Assembly: GCA_015680685.1 (NCBI GenBank)
Contig: MNCI01000627.1
Location: 354,977 to 418,976 of the forward strand
Source of the DNA: Gnetum montanum
Lineage: Eukaryota > Streptophyta > Gnetopsida > Gnetales > Gnetaceae
DNA length: 64,000 nt
Reading direction: 5' to 3'
In this document: in pieces, positions 44,990 through 57,198 of the stretch
Layout: every line of letters starts with the position of its first letter
Position numbering within the stretch: position 1 is the first letter of the stretch
The notes under the pieces: generated by a model
Told to the model about the DNA's origin: nothing
Databases searched by the model: none
The model's input: the letters and a program-made list of their open reading frames with translations, nothing else
Program-made: the position numbers and the translations under genes

Positions 44990-46700
44990 AAGGGAAGAGA
45001 TGCAAAATATAGGTTGTCCATTTGATGAGGTAGTAGTTGTATTGGCTTTTTTTAGTTCTAAAAAAGGTTTCACTTATTAGGTGTTGGCCAAATGCTTTTA
45101 GTTTGAGCTCTCAAGTTTATAGATTAACATGGCCCTAGAGGGAAAGGTGTCGTTAATTATATAAGATCCTTACCACAACATTTGGAACTTTGTTTTCTAA
45201 AGTACATGTGTGGGGTTCCAGTAGAGAACCTTATCTCTAGGTTGAAATTTTACTTTTTGTATTCTAAGGTCATGACATTTCTTATTCTATGCATTGTGCA
45301 CTTCATTCAAAGATAGGGCCACTAATTGGTTTTCATCTAGCACATTCAGGTTGATTAATCTTTCTTTTTGTGCTAGCCTCAGGTTAAGGTTCAAGTCATA
45401 GGTTGTTGAAAGTGTATAGGGCTCAAATTGGATTGGAAGTGTTGGAAGTTTGCCATACACTAGCTCATAGGGAGAGTAGCCTATAGGGAGTTTTCATGTT
45501 AAGCGATAGGCCTAGAAAGCATCATTAAGTTTTGTGCTCCAGTCTCTCCTATATTTGCTTACAATCTTTATTAGGATCTTTGTGATCTCCCTATTGGTGA
45601 CTTCTGCTTAACTATTGGCTTGGGGATGATAGGGTGTTGTTAATTTATGTTCAACCCCAAAGCACTGCATCAACTTCTAAAAGATGGCATCTATAAAATG
45701 GGTTTCATTGTTAAAAATTAGTTTACGTTGCACACCAAACCTATTTACAATATGTTGTTGTACAAATCAAGCAACAGTGGATGATATATAGTCTGTGACG
45801 GTTGCTACTTGTACCCATTTGGTGCAGTAGTCGGCTACTACAATGATGTATGTCTTTTCATTGGACATGGGTGTGATGGGACCCATGAAGTCTAGCCCCC
45901 TATGTCAAAGGGCTCTAGTGGTTGAATCCACTGTTAAGATCCTCCATTCGAGCAGTCATCCCACCATCTTGTTGACAGTGTTCACAAGACCAGACAAACT
46001 GGTGGGCATCCTTAAAGATTATGTGGAATATGATGACTAGATGTTCCATAATAGAAATAGATAGATCTCATATATAAATCTATATTAAATAAGATGAGAT
46101 CCTATTCATGTAATTCTTATCCAATTCCATGTTTAGTTCGTCCTATACTAAGAAGGTCCTTAAATAAGATGATAAGGATCATCCCCATGATTTTCAAGAT
46201 TCATGCTTATCTCTATAAATATTTTCTTGGGAGATTAAGGCCTATATAATTATATTAGCACATGTTTATGTATGAGATAGAAGGAATATAGAAGAGATAT
46301 AGAAGTAAGACAGGTTAACAAGAGTATGTTTGTTCTAACAAAGTTCTTTATTTCCTTTAAGTGTAGATCTAGATCTAGGGCCCTTTAGATTCTTCATATT
46401 GTAGGCCAACAGTATCCTACCATTAGGATTTTTATGGTCATGCATATCCTTGCATAGTGGCCTCCACAAGGGCCTTCATGAGCATATTGGAGAACACGTA
46501 ATTGGTCTGCATCAAGGATACACCAACGAACCAAGCCATCGACGCATACCTTGTAAAGGTGTCCATTGATTTCTATGAAGTACTTAGCCTAATGAAGAAA
46601 CTATTGTTTCTTCCTAAAGTCCAAATCCTGTGGCATCGCCTAAGTGAGAAGGTAAGTGAGGATGCCATCATACCATTTTGATTCAATGGGCACTTGATCA
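44990..46700 (-). pseudogene. integrase of element F
   Basis: Reverse-strand translation follows the integrase of element E: a zinc-binding part with 'HEGPCGGHYA' and 'FVWSCEHCQQDGG' (split by an insertion at 46027-46400), then '[20 protein letters not shown]' (first Asp kept, about 45890), 'KLIFNNETHF' (second Asp changed to Asn, about 45715) and 'LTTPYHPQANS' followed by a stop (about 45640). It ends near 45070, before the spacer. Two catalytic-region lesions plus the insertion make it inactive. Confidence 0.82.
46027..46400. mobile_element. about 375-bp insertion in the integrase of element F
   Basis: Element E is continuous here, whereas F has about 375 extra bases between 'YCWPT' and the next block of the zinc-binding part. 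The ends look like short imperfect inverted repeats ('aatatgatga' at 46027; 'attcttcatatt' ending at 46400). Flanks 'gtgg' and 'gtag' may be a diverged short target duplication. The interior is AT-rich and non-coding. It could be a MITE; the exact ends and class are unsure. Confidence 0.5.
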
Positions 46701-47150
46701 TTTATCACTCCTGTAAAGAGGAGTTCGTTTAGAAATTTATCAAAGAGTGGGTTCTCCTTCTCTTTATTATTTCATCTTAACTGAGAAAGGTAGTCCGCAG
46801 CCACATTCTCAGACCCTTTTTGATCTACCATTGTGAGATCAAATTCTTGCAAGATCATGAGCCACCATATGATATGGGGATTCATCATTGGCTTATTCAT
46901 TAGAAAGCGGATGCCACTGTGATCCATGTGCATAAACACTTTGTAGCCAAACACATAGTGCCTAAAATTTTCAAGAGAATACACCACTTCCATTAGTTCT
47001 TTCTCAATTATGGTGTAATACAATTGTGCACCCATAATGCTTCAGCTTACGTAGTGGATGTAATATGGATGCTTCTTATAGTCTAGCTACATAATCATGA
47101 CTCCCGAAGCATAATTAGATGCATCTATCATTATATGAAATGGCATGGAC
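46701..47150 (-). pseudogene. RNase H of element F
   Basis: 'SMPFHIMIDASNYASGVMIM' (about 47150), 'GAQLYYTIIEKELMEVVYSL', 'FGYKVFMHMDHSGIRFLMNK', 'WWLMILQEFDLTMVDQKG' and 'ENVAADYLSQLR' reproduce the RNase H of element E on the minus strand. The catalytic Asp and Glu positions (IDAS, EKEL, MDHS) are kept. An 87-codon part is still open (47035-46772). It lies between the RT and integrase in the normal order. Confidence 0.85.
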
Positions 47151-48150
47151 CAGTCTGGTGCCCATAGAATTGGAGTTCCTACAAGTTTTTATTTTAACTG
47201 TTGGAATGCATGTTTGCACTCCTTCGTCTAGATGAATGCAACATCTTTATTTGTAAGCTTAACTAATAGCTTTGCGATCTTAGAGAATTCTGTATAAATC
47301 ATTGGTAGTAGTCAATGTGTCAAAGGAATGATCAAACATATTTGACTATCTTTGGTTGGTGTGTGATTCCTTGGATGACCCTTATCTTTTCTAGGTCTAC
47401 CTCAATCCCTACTTGAGTAATTCTTTGCCCTAATACTATGCCTCCTGGACCATTAAATGGCTTTTCTTGCAATTTAGCCTAAGGTTTATTTTAAGACATT
47501 TTTAAGTACTTACTTAAGGTGGTCCAAGGCTTGCTCAAATGTAGCCCCATAGGTAGAGAAGCCATCCATAAAGACTTCTACCCTACTACCAATATACTAT
47601 TGAAAAATACTAAGGACTAGGCATTGAAATGTTGCAAAGATAGTGCATAGACCAAACAACATCTTACAACATGAAAAAGTCCCCTAGAGGCTTATGAATG
47701 TTGTTTTGGCTTGATCTTCTGGCATAGTCTTGATTTGGTTATAGCCACTATAACCATCCAAGAAGCTATAATAGCAATGCCTAGATATGGTGTCCAACAC
47801 TTTGTCTACAAATGGTAATGGAAAATGATCTTTAAATGTTGTCATATTCAACAACATAAAGTTGACACAGACCTGCCACTTGCCACCTTTCTTTGGCATA
47901 ATTATAAGTGGGCTAACCCACTTACTATCTACAATGAGATAGATGAACCCCACTTTGAGGAGTTGTTCTATTTCCTCCTTGACAATCTACTTCAACTTAG
48001 GGTTCAACTGCCTCTGCAACTACCTTCTTGGCTTCATGGTTGGGTTAGTGTAAATATGATGCTGGCATATCCTTGGATCAATTTCAATTAGTTTATGATA
48101 TGACCAAGGAAAGGCTATTGGCCATTTGTTGATCACCTTCAACTGCTTAT
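47151..48150 (-). pseudogene. reverse transcriptase of element F
   Basis: Minus-strand blocks: 'GFIYLIVDSKWVSPLIIMPK', 'KWQVCVNFMLLNMTTFKDHF', 'YYSFLDGYSGYNQIKTMPED' and 'QAKTTFISL' (47950-47690), then 'EVFMDGFSTYGATFEQALDH' (about 47585-47525) and a thumb region to 47180. The catalytic FMDD has become FMDG. Stops follow 'TTFISL' and recur in the 3' half. It retains the RT-RNase H connector that is missing at the N in element E. Confidence 0.85.
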
Positions 48151-48479
48151 CTTTTTATTTGGAAGCAAGATTTGCATTGATTATAACTAACTTTCCATTT
48201 TTAAAAAATGCATACTCTATGCTGGCTAGTAGAGTTTTTAACTTTAGGGGTTCTAGCTTGAAATGATTAGGGATTACCAACTCTCCCCAACAGGTATCAT
48301 CAACTTCATCATCAAAGAGTTGATGATGAACTTGCTCAAGTTCATCCATGCCTTTGACATAAGCACATGTTACGTTCTCAGTAGGCTCCATGCATAGTGT
48401 GCTACTACCAAAGTTAGCTATTAGCCATTGGGTACCCTTCGGTTTTGTGGTTACTGCGTACATGCACCTTTGGATATCT

Positions 48480-49060
48480 GTTTCATGTGCATACTGATTA
48501 CATGCTTTAATGAATGTACTTTTAATGAATCATAATGTTTGCATGTAATTGCACTCATCATCGCTATACATGATGCATGGAACTTGCTTCTTCTTAAGTT
48601 GTCAAAATTTGTTCTCCTTGGAGATTTCCAAGGAGAGGTCCCTAATGCTCATTTGTGCATCAATAGTGCTTAACCATGCATGTCCCATAATGATGGGGAA
48701 GTTGCTTTTGCAATTTTCTACCTGGATCACCAGAAAATTAGTAAGATAGGACCACCCACAAACTATAGTCACAATGTCCTCCACTAATCCAAAAGGGACA
48801 ATGATCGATTGGTCTTTCAATTCCAAATGGATATTGCTCTTCTTGAGAGGTGGTAGGTTCTAGGCCTTGTACATATCATGAGAGATGAGACTAACACCAG
48901 AACTAAAATTAAGAAGAGCCTTGCATGGCCCAAGTCCAGTGATTTGTAAGTAAATAAGAGGACTTCTTGGGTTAGATCTCTTCATGGAACGGTTACCAAC
49001 CTTGATCCAATCAGAGATAGCATGAGTTAACATCATAGTGTAGATTTGAGGTGGTGTTTG
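48480..49060 (-). pseudogene. aspartic protease domain of element F
   Basis: The minus strand gives 'IQMELKDQSIIVPFGLVEDI', 'VCGWSYLTNFLVIQVENC' and 'FPIIMGHAWLSTIDAQMSIR' (48826-48602), matching the protease of E. The active-site half lies at about 48980-48880 ('KALLNFSSGVSLIS'), where Asp appears as Asn. It is followed by the pol linker at 48463-48155 ('CAYVKGMDELEQVHHQLF'), which also matches E. Confidence 0.75.
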
Positions 49061-51464
49061 GTTTGAAGGGCCCTCGAATGTGTTTGATGCAAAGGATGAA
49101 GGTGCTGGAGATACAGGGTGGCCAATTGTATTAGGTTGTGTAGGTTTGGGAGGACTATTGGGTCAAAAAAAGGTCACTTCTTGGATCGATTTTTTGAACC
49201 ACTCGGTTGGAAGGCCGGTTGTAAATTTACAGCCCTTGTAGAATTTCGTTGTTGTAGTTATGGGGGAATTTCACCCTGCATTGACGAAGTAGGAGGTAAT
49301 TAAGTTGAGGATGGAGGGGTGTGTGTAGATGAATGTAGAGGGTGATATGAATATGGATGCTTCCCTTGAGTAGATGATGAATGAGTTCAATAGTACTCTA
49401 GAGGATAATAGTGATGTTGGAATGAGGTGTGGTTGGCAGAGCTTTGTGGAGAAATAGGTTGTTGGACATAGTACCCATATGGATTTAGTTCCCTATAAGG
49501 GTACTACTATCTTGGTGGTGGTATCCCCCATGATTGTGGTTGCTACCACTACTGGTATTTCTCATACAGTTGTGGTGGAGCTCCACTTAGATAATAACCT
49601 TGTCATTGCTGTTAGAACTACCTTGGATTTCCTTAAGGATAAGGCAATCATCTAGGTGCTTGCCTCCTTGCTAGTTAAGGATTCAACATGTACACCCCAG
49701 ACTCTTGTAAGTATGACACCATAGGGAAACATCCCTGTTGATGTTCATATTAACAAATGTCACATTTAACATCATCATTAGAGTTTGTCTCAATAACTTC
49801 TTCTACTGCAGTAGCTTTGCCCTTACCTCTCTAGTAGGCATGTTCAACTTCTTTTTGCCTCCTACACTCATTATCACTATTCTACTATTTAGATGCTTCA
49901 GCAATCTTCATAGTAGTTTAGAATTTTTCATCCAAAGAGTCCCATAATTTATCAACCTTTGTTAAAATATCAAAAATAGATTTTTGGATGGGCAAAGGTT
50001 TCCTATTTACCACCTTGTCAAGTGGTGACTCCTCCTCATCATAGAATCAGACCTCCCTTTTCCTGATGGAAGGATTCCTATTCTATTCTATTGTACTTTC
50101 TCTTTTTTGCAACTCCTATTATTCTTTTGCTACCTACTCTATTAGCCTTTATATTCGATGAGCTCTTAGTTTGAATAGTCTCCAATGGCCATAAACCCCA
50201 AGAGCTCTTCTAGTTTTTACTTTGAGCCAATCTATGATGTGGCAAAATTGTTCCCTCTAAGAATAACCATGGCTAGGGCATCGGTGTAAGAGAGAATAAT
50301 ATCTATCCATGGTAGCATCCAAGGGTTCATGTGTTTTCTATTTCGAGCCTTGGATTTACTTTCTTAGATTAGACACTCTAGAGTATGTCTGGTATTTGTC
50401 ATTAAATAGTTCTAGCATGGTACTCCATCTGTGAATGGATTCTAGTTACAAGGACCAATACTAGCTTTCTGCCTCTTTGATGAGTATCATGGGGAATAGC
50501 TTCAATTTCTGCTAGTCATTCTCTATGTTTTGTAAAGTTCAAGCATCATGAAAGGCTTGTAGATGATTTTGCTAATCAAAGTTATATCCCCCCTTAAATC
50601 TAGAGATATTTTTCACATGCTTAGTTGGGATTTTTACAGCCTTTGCAATATTTAACATACTTTGGGTTGCTAGTAAAGGTTCACCATCATCATTATTGTG
50701 TTGTCATCAATGATTTCCTCTATTATCCCTTTGTTCATTGTGGCCTCGATGATCAATATTGTCCTGCTATTCACCTTCATCACGATTGCTCCTTTTGCGA
50801 TGTTTTTCAGAATCAGAAGAAGAGGAGGAAGAAGATGCATATGAAGAGGACAAAGAGGGGGAAGGACTTCCTTCACCATGGTATCTACCAACTCCCCTTT
50901 GGTTGTCACGACCAAGTTCTTCTGTTTTCTTATGATCTTGATGCTTGTCCAAGCTCCTACCTTGACTGCCATCTTTATCTGAACTTGGATTGTTGATAGT
51001 GGACTACAAATTCAAGGCCACACCCCCATCACTAGTATCAAGAGTTGGAGAATTTTCATGTTGAGAGCCCCCAGAGAGAGGATCCTCATTGTCTTCTTGG
51101 TTAAGTAGGAATAAGGAATTAGTGAACCATTTCCCCTTCATCAACTCATGGTACTTCTCTTGGTGTCAATCTCCCTAACATTATGTTTCTATGGAACGGT
51201 AGTCTCAATAGTCAGAATCATGCATAACGTACTCATCTTGAAGATCTTGAATGCCTAACGTTTAAGAGTCTAAAGTAGCATCACAGGAATAGATCGATTA
51301 AGAGGCATTACTACATTGCCTTCGATGTCATGCCATCATAGTTATTCATCTTAGTGTAGGATGAAGGTGAAATTAGGCACATAATCATCTGGATGAGTAT
51401 ATACCACTTTGCATTCTTGAGGGACTAGTAGTTTAGCATCATCACACCTATGAGAAGAAGACAT
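49061..51464 (-). pseudogene. gag of element F
   Basis: The minus-strand ATG at 51464 opens 'MSSSHRCDDAKLLVPQECK' then 'VVYTHPDDYVPNFTFILH', the N-terminal block of this gag group. A Ser/His/Asp-rich linker lies at about 50760-50960. The capsid core lies at about 50620-50230 ('HLQAFHDA', 'WSTMLELFNDKYQTYS' in broken frames). The Lys/Glu-rich end and a Tyr/Gln/Pro-rich tail reach to about 49070. Many stops are present. The primer site and 5' LTR follow at 51600-52532. Confidence 0.75.
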
Positions 51465-51599
51465 TTTTCAAAAATAATAAAATTTCAATGTGCGTATATG
51501 ATTGTATTATGTGTGAGAATGATGTTGACCTTAGGGTTCATCCAATGATATTAATACTATTCACTAATCTTAGATTGCGCATGTTTCAAAAAAAAAGAG

Positions 51600-51617
51600 T
51601 CATCGGCAATGACACCA
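51600..51617 (-). other. tRNA-Asp primer-binding site of element F (diverged)
   Basis: On the minus strand TGGTGTCATTGCCGATGA lies one base inside the LTR. It keeps the spacing and most of the tRNA-Asp complement. Confidence 0.75.
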
Positions 51618-51618
51618 A

Positions 51619-52532
51619 TGATGAATGGTGAAAGGTACCCCTATGCTCAACCATATGAATCACAAAGTGTTCATGCACGATCTGGTTGAATTTTGTAAAT
51701 TCTATAGTTTTCTAATCCACTAGTTCTCGAGGAAGTAAACTAGGCATTGAGGACGTTCATTGTCTTCCAAACTACACTTGTGAAGCTCAAGGGTATGGTT
51801 AAAGTGTAATTGAGGCACATGATGTTTTTCATTTTATATTTTATGGTTTTGGTACTTGAAATGAATAGGATAAAGAATAAAGTAATTTAATGTCTACTTT
51901 AATCTAACATGTTAACTATTACTCAACTAGTCCTAACATAAATATTTGGTCCCACTTGTTGTACACATCCTAAAAACATATAATGTTTCCTGGTTACCAA
52001 GTGTTAAGCATTGCTAGGATTACCAAATGTCATACGCATGCTCGAAGTGGTCATACTTATGTATTTACTTAATCGATATTTAGCTTATCTTGTTTAATTA
52101 CTTAATTAACTTAATTACTAAGAAAAATTGAATAAATAACTAAAAACATTAAATGCATGAATAAAACATTTTAGATATCTAGAATGCTACAAGGTTTATT
52201 AAGAAGTTTCTCTTTATTGCTACACACACTGTCATGCTTAGGTATGACAGTGCTCAAATAAAGATTCGTACACTTAATGACTCCTGCTATGGGTACTTAG
52301 GAAAATATTCTAACTTTCGAATGTAAAAACTACAAGAGCTTCACTACAACTATGACAAGATGATGCCTAAACATGATGGGTTGGCACATATTTGTAGGCA
52401 AGAACAAACCTTACATTGATAGAGCCACGTCAATGCATCAAATGATACGTCGATGGGGCCTAGTTGACACAGCCTAATCAATGGGGCCTAGTCAACAAGG
52501 CCTCATTGACGTGGCCAATCCATGACTCATCA
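51619..52532 (-). repeat. C-type 5' LTR of element F
   Basis: On the minus strand it runs from TGATGAGTCATGG (52532) to the terminus at 51619, 914 bp, with the primer site inside. The C-type array (units like 'gtcaatgaggcc', 'gttgactaggccc', 'catcgacgt') lies at about 52410-52515. The TATA-like box is degenerate near 52390. It abuts sequence of element G on its right, so F was inserted into G. Confidence 0.87.
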
Positions 52533-53197
52533 ATAGTAAGAATTGTAAAAAAAGTATAAAGAATGAAAAATATCAAAGAATTCAAAAATGTATTAAAGAA
52601 TGTGAAAAAATTTTAAGAAAACAAAAGTATAAAAGAATGAGAAAAGATTAAAGAATGTGAAACATGGATATCAAGAATTGTAAAATAAAAAATGGAAAAC
52701 AATTATTAATTCTTGAGTTTGGATAAGGCATCTCCCCCATGACTGAACTCATGGGCAAGTGTTTGGAAAATGCTCCCTAGATCTCCTGGATCATACACTC
52801 TAGGTGGTTCACTTACCATCTTTAATAATTTGACTTTTCTATTATTATCCCATGTAATTTTGATGGTAGTGGAGTTATCATTAGCTAAATCCATGTTTTC
52901 TTTTCCTACTAATGTATGATCATAGTTTAGTGTTTTTATGTTTGGATCCTTAGTTGGAGTCATCTTCTTATATTGGAAATTAGTAAGTGGTTTAGATGGT
53001 TCCATGCATGTTTTAGATGATTTTTGGTTCTAAGTTAGTGGCCACAGTGTGTCTTTTGGTTTAGTGGATTCTACTATCTCTTATGCACACACTTGTTTTT
53101 CATATTTGTTGTGGACTATTGTAATAACTATGTTAACATTCTAAAGTGTCGATCCACCATTGCATCCTTTTCTTTCAGTAGTAATGCATGGAATTCA
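52533..53197 (-). pseudogene. pol end and spacer of element G, with pol deleted
   Basis: The minus strand has a 99-codon open stretch (53005-52706). It ends with a segment like the end of pol in E, and the tract 'tcatgggggaga' at 52731-52742 matches the tract after integrase in E. Protease lies less than 200 bases upstream. RT, RNase H and most of integrase, about 3 kb in E, are therefore absent. A fully open stretch in such an old copy is notable but may be chance. Confidence 0.55.
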
Positions 53198-53673
53198 CTA
53201 CGTGTGTATGGCCCCATGAATGTCTTTCTTAGAGATCTCAACAGATAGATCCCTCATACTTAGCTTAGCATTGATTGTGTTAAGCCATGCTCTTCCCATG
53301 ATAATTAGAAATTCCTTATTAGCATCTTTTACATCAATTACTAGAAAGTTTGCTAGATAAGACCACCCATTGATAGTGGTTAGTACATCATCTATTTGTC
53401 CCAAAGGAATGGCGATAGACTAATATGCAAGCTCCAACCTAATGTTGCACTTTTTTAATGGTGGTAGGTTCATGCTTGATTTGTTTCGTAAGAGATCAGA
53501 TTTACCTTGGAACTTGGGTATAATAAAGCTTTGCATGGTAGATTTCCAACTACTTGTAAATAAATCAAAGGAATTCCTGGATCAATTCTCTTCTTAGGGA
53601 GTGGTCCTACCTTAATCCAGTCTATGATAACTTCAATAAGCATGATAGTTCGTATATTTTTGTTAGATGACAA
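53198..53673 (-). pseudogene. aspartic protease domain of element G
   Basis: 'EVIIDWIKVGPLPKK', 'PLIYLQVVGNLPCKALLYPS' and 'SKVNLIS' (53673-53470) are followed in another frame by 'GQIDDVLTTINGWSYLANFL' and 'FLIIMGRAWLNTINAKLSMR' (53404-53210). These match the two halves of the protease in E and F. The catalytic Asp is Tyr here. The frame is broken between the halves. Confidence 0.75.
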
Positions 53674-56186
53674 TGGAAGCTTGTTGTTAGTAAGAAAATC
53701 TGTGGTAGGGAAATTTGGTCTTGTTGAAGCTCTAATTCTAATAGCCTTTTTAGGACTTGTCCTAAAAAAAGGATGTCTCTTTGTCTATCCCTTAGTGTTG
53801 CTAGTAAGATCCTCTACTTGTATATTTATTGTCATGCAGCTTTTCTTTGCTATGGCTATGATGAAAATTCTCCTTGCATAGCAGGTGGTGGCATTGGTGG
53901 TAAAGGATTTGGATTATCATTTGAAAAATTAGCTACTTGTGGATGCACATATGAGATTGAGTTGGTCCTTGGTGGTGTTAGTAAGTGGTATTCTAGTGGA
54001 TAATATCATGGAGTTTGAGTAGTTGAATTTGCTAGTGAGGCTAGATGTTGAACAAAATATCCATATGAATCGAGTTACCTATATGGATATTGTTGGTGAG
54101 GTGGTGGCATAGCTCACAATTGAGGCTATTTTCACTACTACTAATAATGCTCTTGTGGCTGTGGCAAAGCTCCACTAGGATAATAGATTGGTTGGAGGTT
54201 TTGTCGATAGCTACATTAAGGATAAGATAACCATTTGGGCATCTATATTTTAACAACTTTGGGATTGAGTGCGTATGCCCTTGTCTCTTGTAGATGTGTC
54301 ATGACTAGGCAACACTCCTTGGAATGTTTGTACTAACACATAGTGCAACCTTCCTCATTGATGAAGCTAGTGTCTAAGCACTTAGCCACTAAAGCAATTT
54401 TGCCTCTTCATCTAGACTCTTTTTTCTTCCTTTTGTCTTTACCTTTTCCAAAGGCTTGCTCGGTTCTTTCCTTCACAATTTTTAATGCAATTTCAAATTT
54501 CTAATCAATAGAATCCCACATTTTCTCTACTTTGGTTGCAATATCACTTACATATTTTTGGATCAATAGTGTCTTTTTTTGGATAGCCTAATTCAAGTTT
54601 TCTTCCTCTTGTGTATCGCAGACTCATGCATCTCTCTTTTGAATTGATAAACCTCTATTGTACTCTTCAACTAATTCCCTCTTTCTTAGCTCACCTTCCT
54701 TCTTTGCCACTTGATTGATTAATTTTTGGATGTGATGGGTAGTCATTTTTGATAACCTCCCTTGGGTATTAACCCTAAGAGTCTCTCTATTTTTGCTTTG
54801 TAGGCCATCTACAATGTGCCTAAGCTATTTCCTTGATGAAAATCCATGGCTTGGACATATGTGTAACAGTGAATAATATCTACCCATTACTGCATCAAGG
54901 GTCTCATGAGTTCATTTCTTCCATCCTTTGATCTATTTTCTTAACTTAGATACTCATGAATAAGTTTGGTATTTATCGTTGAAGAGTTCGAGCATGGTAC
55001 TCCAACATTTGATTGATTTAGATTCTAGTGACCTATACCAGCTCTCTGTCTCATTCAAAAGTATTATGGGAAATAGTTTTAACTTTTTCCAATCACTTTC
55101 AATATTTTGTAGGATGCAAGCATCTTGAAAAGCTTGAAGATGATGTTGTGGATTAGCATTATAGCCACCTTCAACTCTTAGCATTTTGTTCATATCAAGC
55201 CATTTAATATGACTATCCCTAATGTGCCTAGTTGGTATGTGGACAGCTTCCTAGATGTTTATCATGCTTTGGGTTGCCATAAGGGGTTCATTATCTTGAT
55301 TGAGTTCATGTGCTCTCTTATAGTAGCACCTCCTTCTGTGTTGATGCCTTTCCTAATCCTCTCTTTGATCCTTATGCCTGCTTTATTGGTACTCTTTATC
55401 TTTTAAATCATAATGTCTTGAATGTTGATCATAACAATCATGAGTCCTCCTCTCTTCCTTGTCATAATCTCTATTCCTTGGCCTCCTCCTATCAAAGTTC
55501 TTTGATGATCATGAGGATGAGGATGATATAGTAGGAGAATGGTGTTGGCTTGTTCTTCTTTCATGACTCCTGTATTCATCTTTGTGAGATCTTGCAGATA
55601 CTCTTGGCCTTGAGTCCTTCTTATATCTTGAGTTGATTGCCTCCCTCTTAGGTTTCTTTCTTAGGATAGACTAAATTTGAACTTTGACAAGTTCTTCTAG
55701 TCTGATGATAGGTGTTTTTGAAGGCTCTTCATGATTTTGGTGGAGTTGTTCTGTGATGAATGTATCAACATCAAGTTCCTCCAAGACAACAGAAGTGTTG
55801 ACCTACTTTCCTTTGTTATGTATATGTTTGGTTTCCATGGTAGCATCTCTCCTCATCTTCTTCTTTTTTGATTTATAAGGCCTAGTCATGTGCTTAGTCA
55901 CGTGGTACCCTTCCTAGATTTGGTTTAGATTCATTCCCCTTAAGGCAGTTTGAAGCTTGGTGAATGTTGCATGTTCTAGAGGCAGGACAATGTTGCCTTG
56001 TATGTCTCTCCACCTCATTTGACTATCCTCATGGAATATGAAAGTAAAATCTAGATGGTAAGGATCAGTGTGAGCATAAGTGATTCTTGTTTGCATTAGC
56101 ATCCCACATTCTTCATCAACTTCAATACTATTACTACACCTCCTTATCTCTTTGGTAGGTGGTGATGTATCTTTGTTTGAGGCCAT
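53674..56186 (-). pseudogene. gag of element G
   Basis: The minus-strand ATG at 56186 opens 'MASNKDTSPPTKEIRR', then 'TDPYHLDFTFIFHEDSQMRW', 'RDIQGNIVLPLEHATFTKLQ' and 'EGYHVTKHMTRPY', like element H. An Arg/Ser/Asp-rich linker lies at about 55680-55400. The capsid core is at 55210-54900 ('MLRVEGGYNANPQHHLQAFQ', 'DACILQNIESDWKKLKLFP', 'WSTMLELFNDKYQTYS'). A Lys/Glu-rich end and a Tyr/Pro/Gly-rich tail follow. Several frame breaks are present. The B-type LTR at 56334 is its 5' LTR. Confidence 0.8.
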
Positions 56187-56314
56187 GTTTGTGGTTTAAG
56201 GCATTGGTTAAGTATTTGTAACTTGTTTGGGATTATTAAAAGATTAAGATTTTGACTTTGGATTTTTGATACAACAAACTTTGAAAAATCAATTACTAAG
56301 CATACATTAAGTTG

Positions 56315-56332
56315 TCCCCAGAAATGGTGCCA
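56315..56332 (-). other. tRNA-Asp primer-binding site of element G
   Basis: On the minus strand TGGCACCATTTCTGGGGA lies one base inside the LTR and matches most of the tRNA-Asp complement. Confidence 0.8.
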
Positions 56333-56333
56333 A

Positions 56334-57198
56334 TGATGAATGATGGAGTAATCCAACACCCAACCATACGAGATATGAATGTTCACATGCCAGCAATTGG
56401 TTTAAGTTCATGATCATTGTCTTCACACATGAACTAGTAAAAATCTATGTGTATGGTTTAATTCATGTTGAGGTGTATCATAACTGATATTGTATTAGCC
56501 ATATTACGCCTAGCAAACATGAAGAATAGTAATGGTTTCTAAATCTAAGTAAACAGTAAACAAATGTAGTCTATCCTAGTGCGATGAGTATCTGGTCCTA
56601 ACCTTTTGTTTAAACCTTGGGCTTCATGAAACTACTACTAGGACTACCAAGTACTTTACTATTAGGTGTATCAAGTTATATCTCTACTAGGTTGCTAAGC
56701 AATCACACTTAAGTACTCAAGATTAGTCGTACTCATTCCACTTACAATAGTAAATGTAAACTGCATGGGAAAGTAAATCATTAACTAAGAAATAGTAAAC
56801 ATTATACTAAGTCAAAGCAAGAAAATTATTCTAAGTGTAAACAATAAATATAGGAGAATGCTGCAGTAGTGAGAAATAGCTCGATATTTATTTCTAGTTA
56901 CACTTGTGCCCAAGTACAAAATGCTCGAATAAAGATTTTGTTCACTAGTTCACACTATACTACAAGCATTTACACTTCTAATCACTAAGTCTAAGTTACT
57001 GAAAACAAACTGAAAGGATTCTACTAAGTGTGGAATGAAATTGTTATTGGACCATGTGCCTAAGTGTCATATTTATAGACTTACATGTGTCCGCAATATC
57101 ATATATCCAACATTGTAGCTTATGCCCTAATATTGGGAATTTGATATCATGGCTTCATATCGAATGTTCAATATTGTAGCTGTGTAAAAACTAAATCA
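56334..57198 (-). repeat. B-type 5' LTR of element G
   Basis: On the minus strand it runs from TGATTTAG (57198) to CATTCATCA (56334), about 865 bp. The terminus 'GTTGGATTACTCCATCATTC' marks the B type. A degenerate array of 'caatattgtagc'/'aatatcatat' units lies at about 57085-57185, upstream of a TATA-like 'ctataaata' near 57069-57077. The 5' end is less certain than the 3' end. Confidence 0.8.

Noticed and set aside
46031-46411. Solo LTR of a small Copia element (TG...CA)
   Set aside because: The apparent right end '...ggccaaca' is integrase sequence shared with element E, and there is no matching 5-bp duplication.
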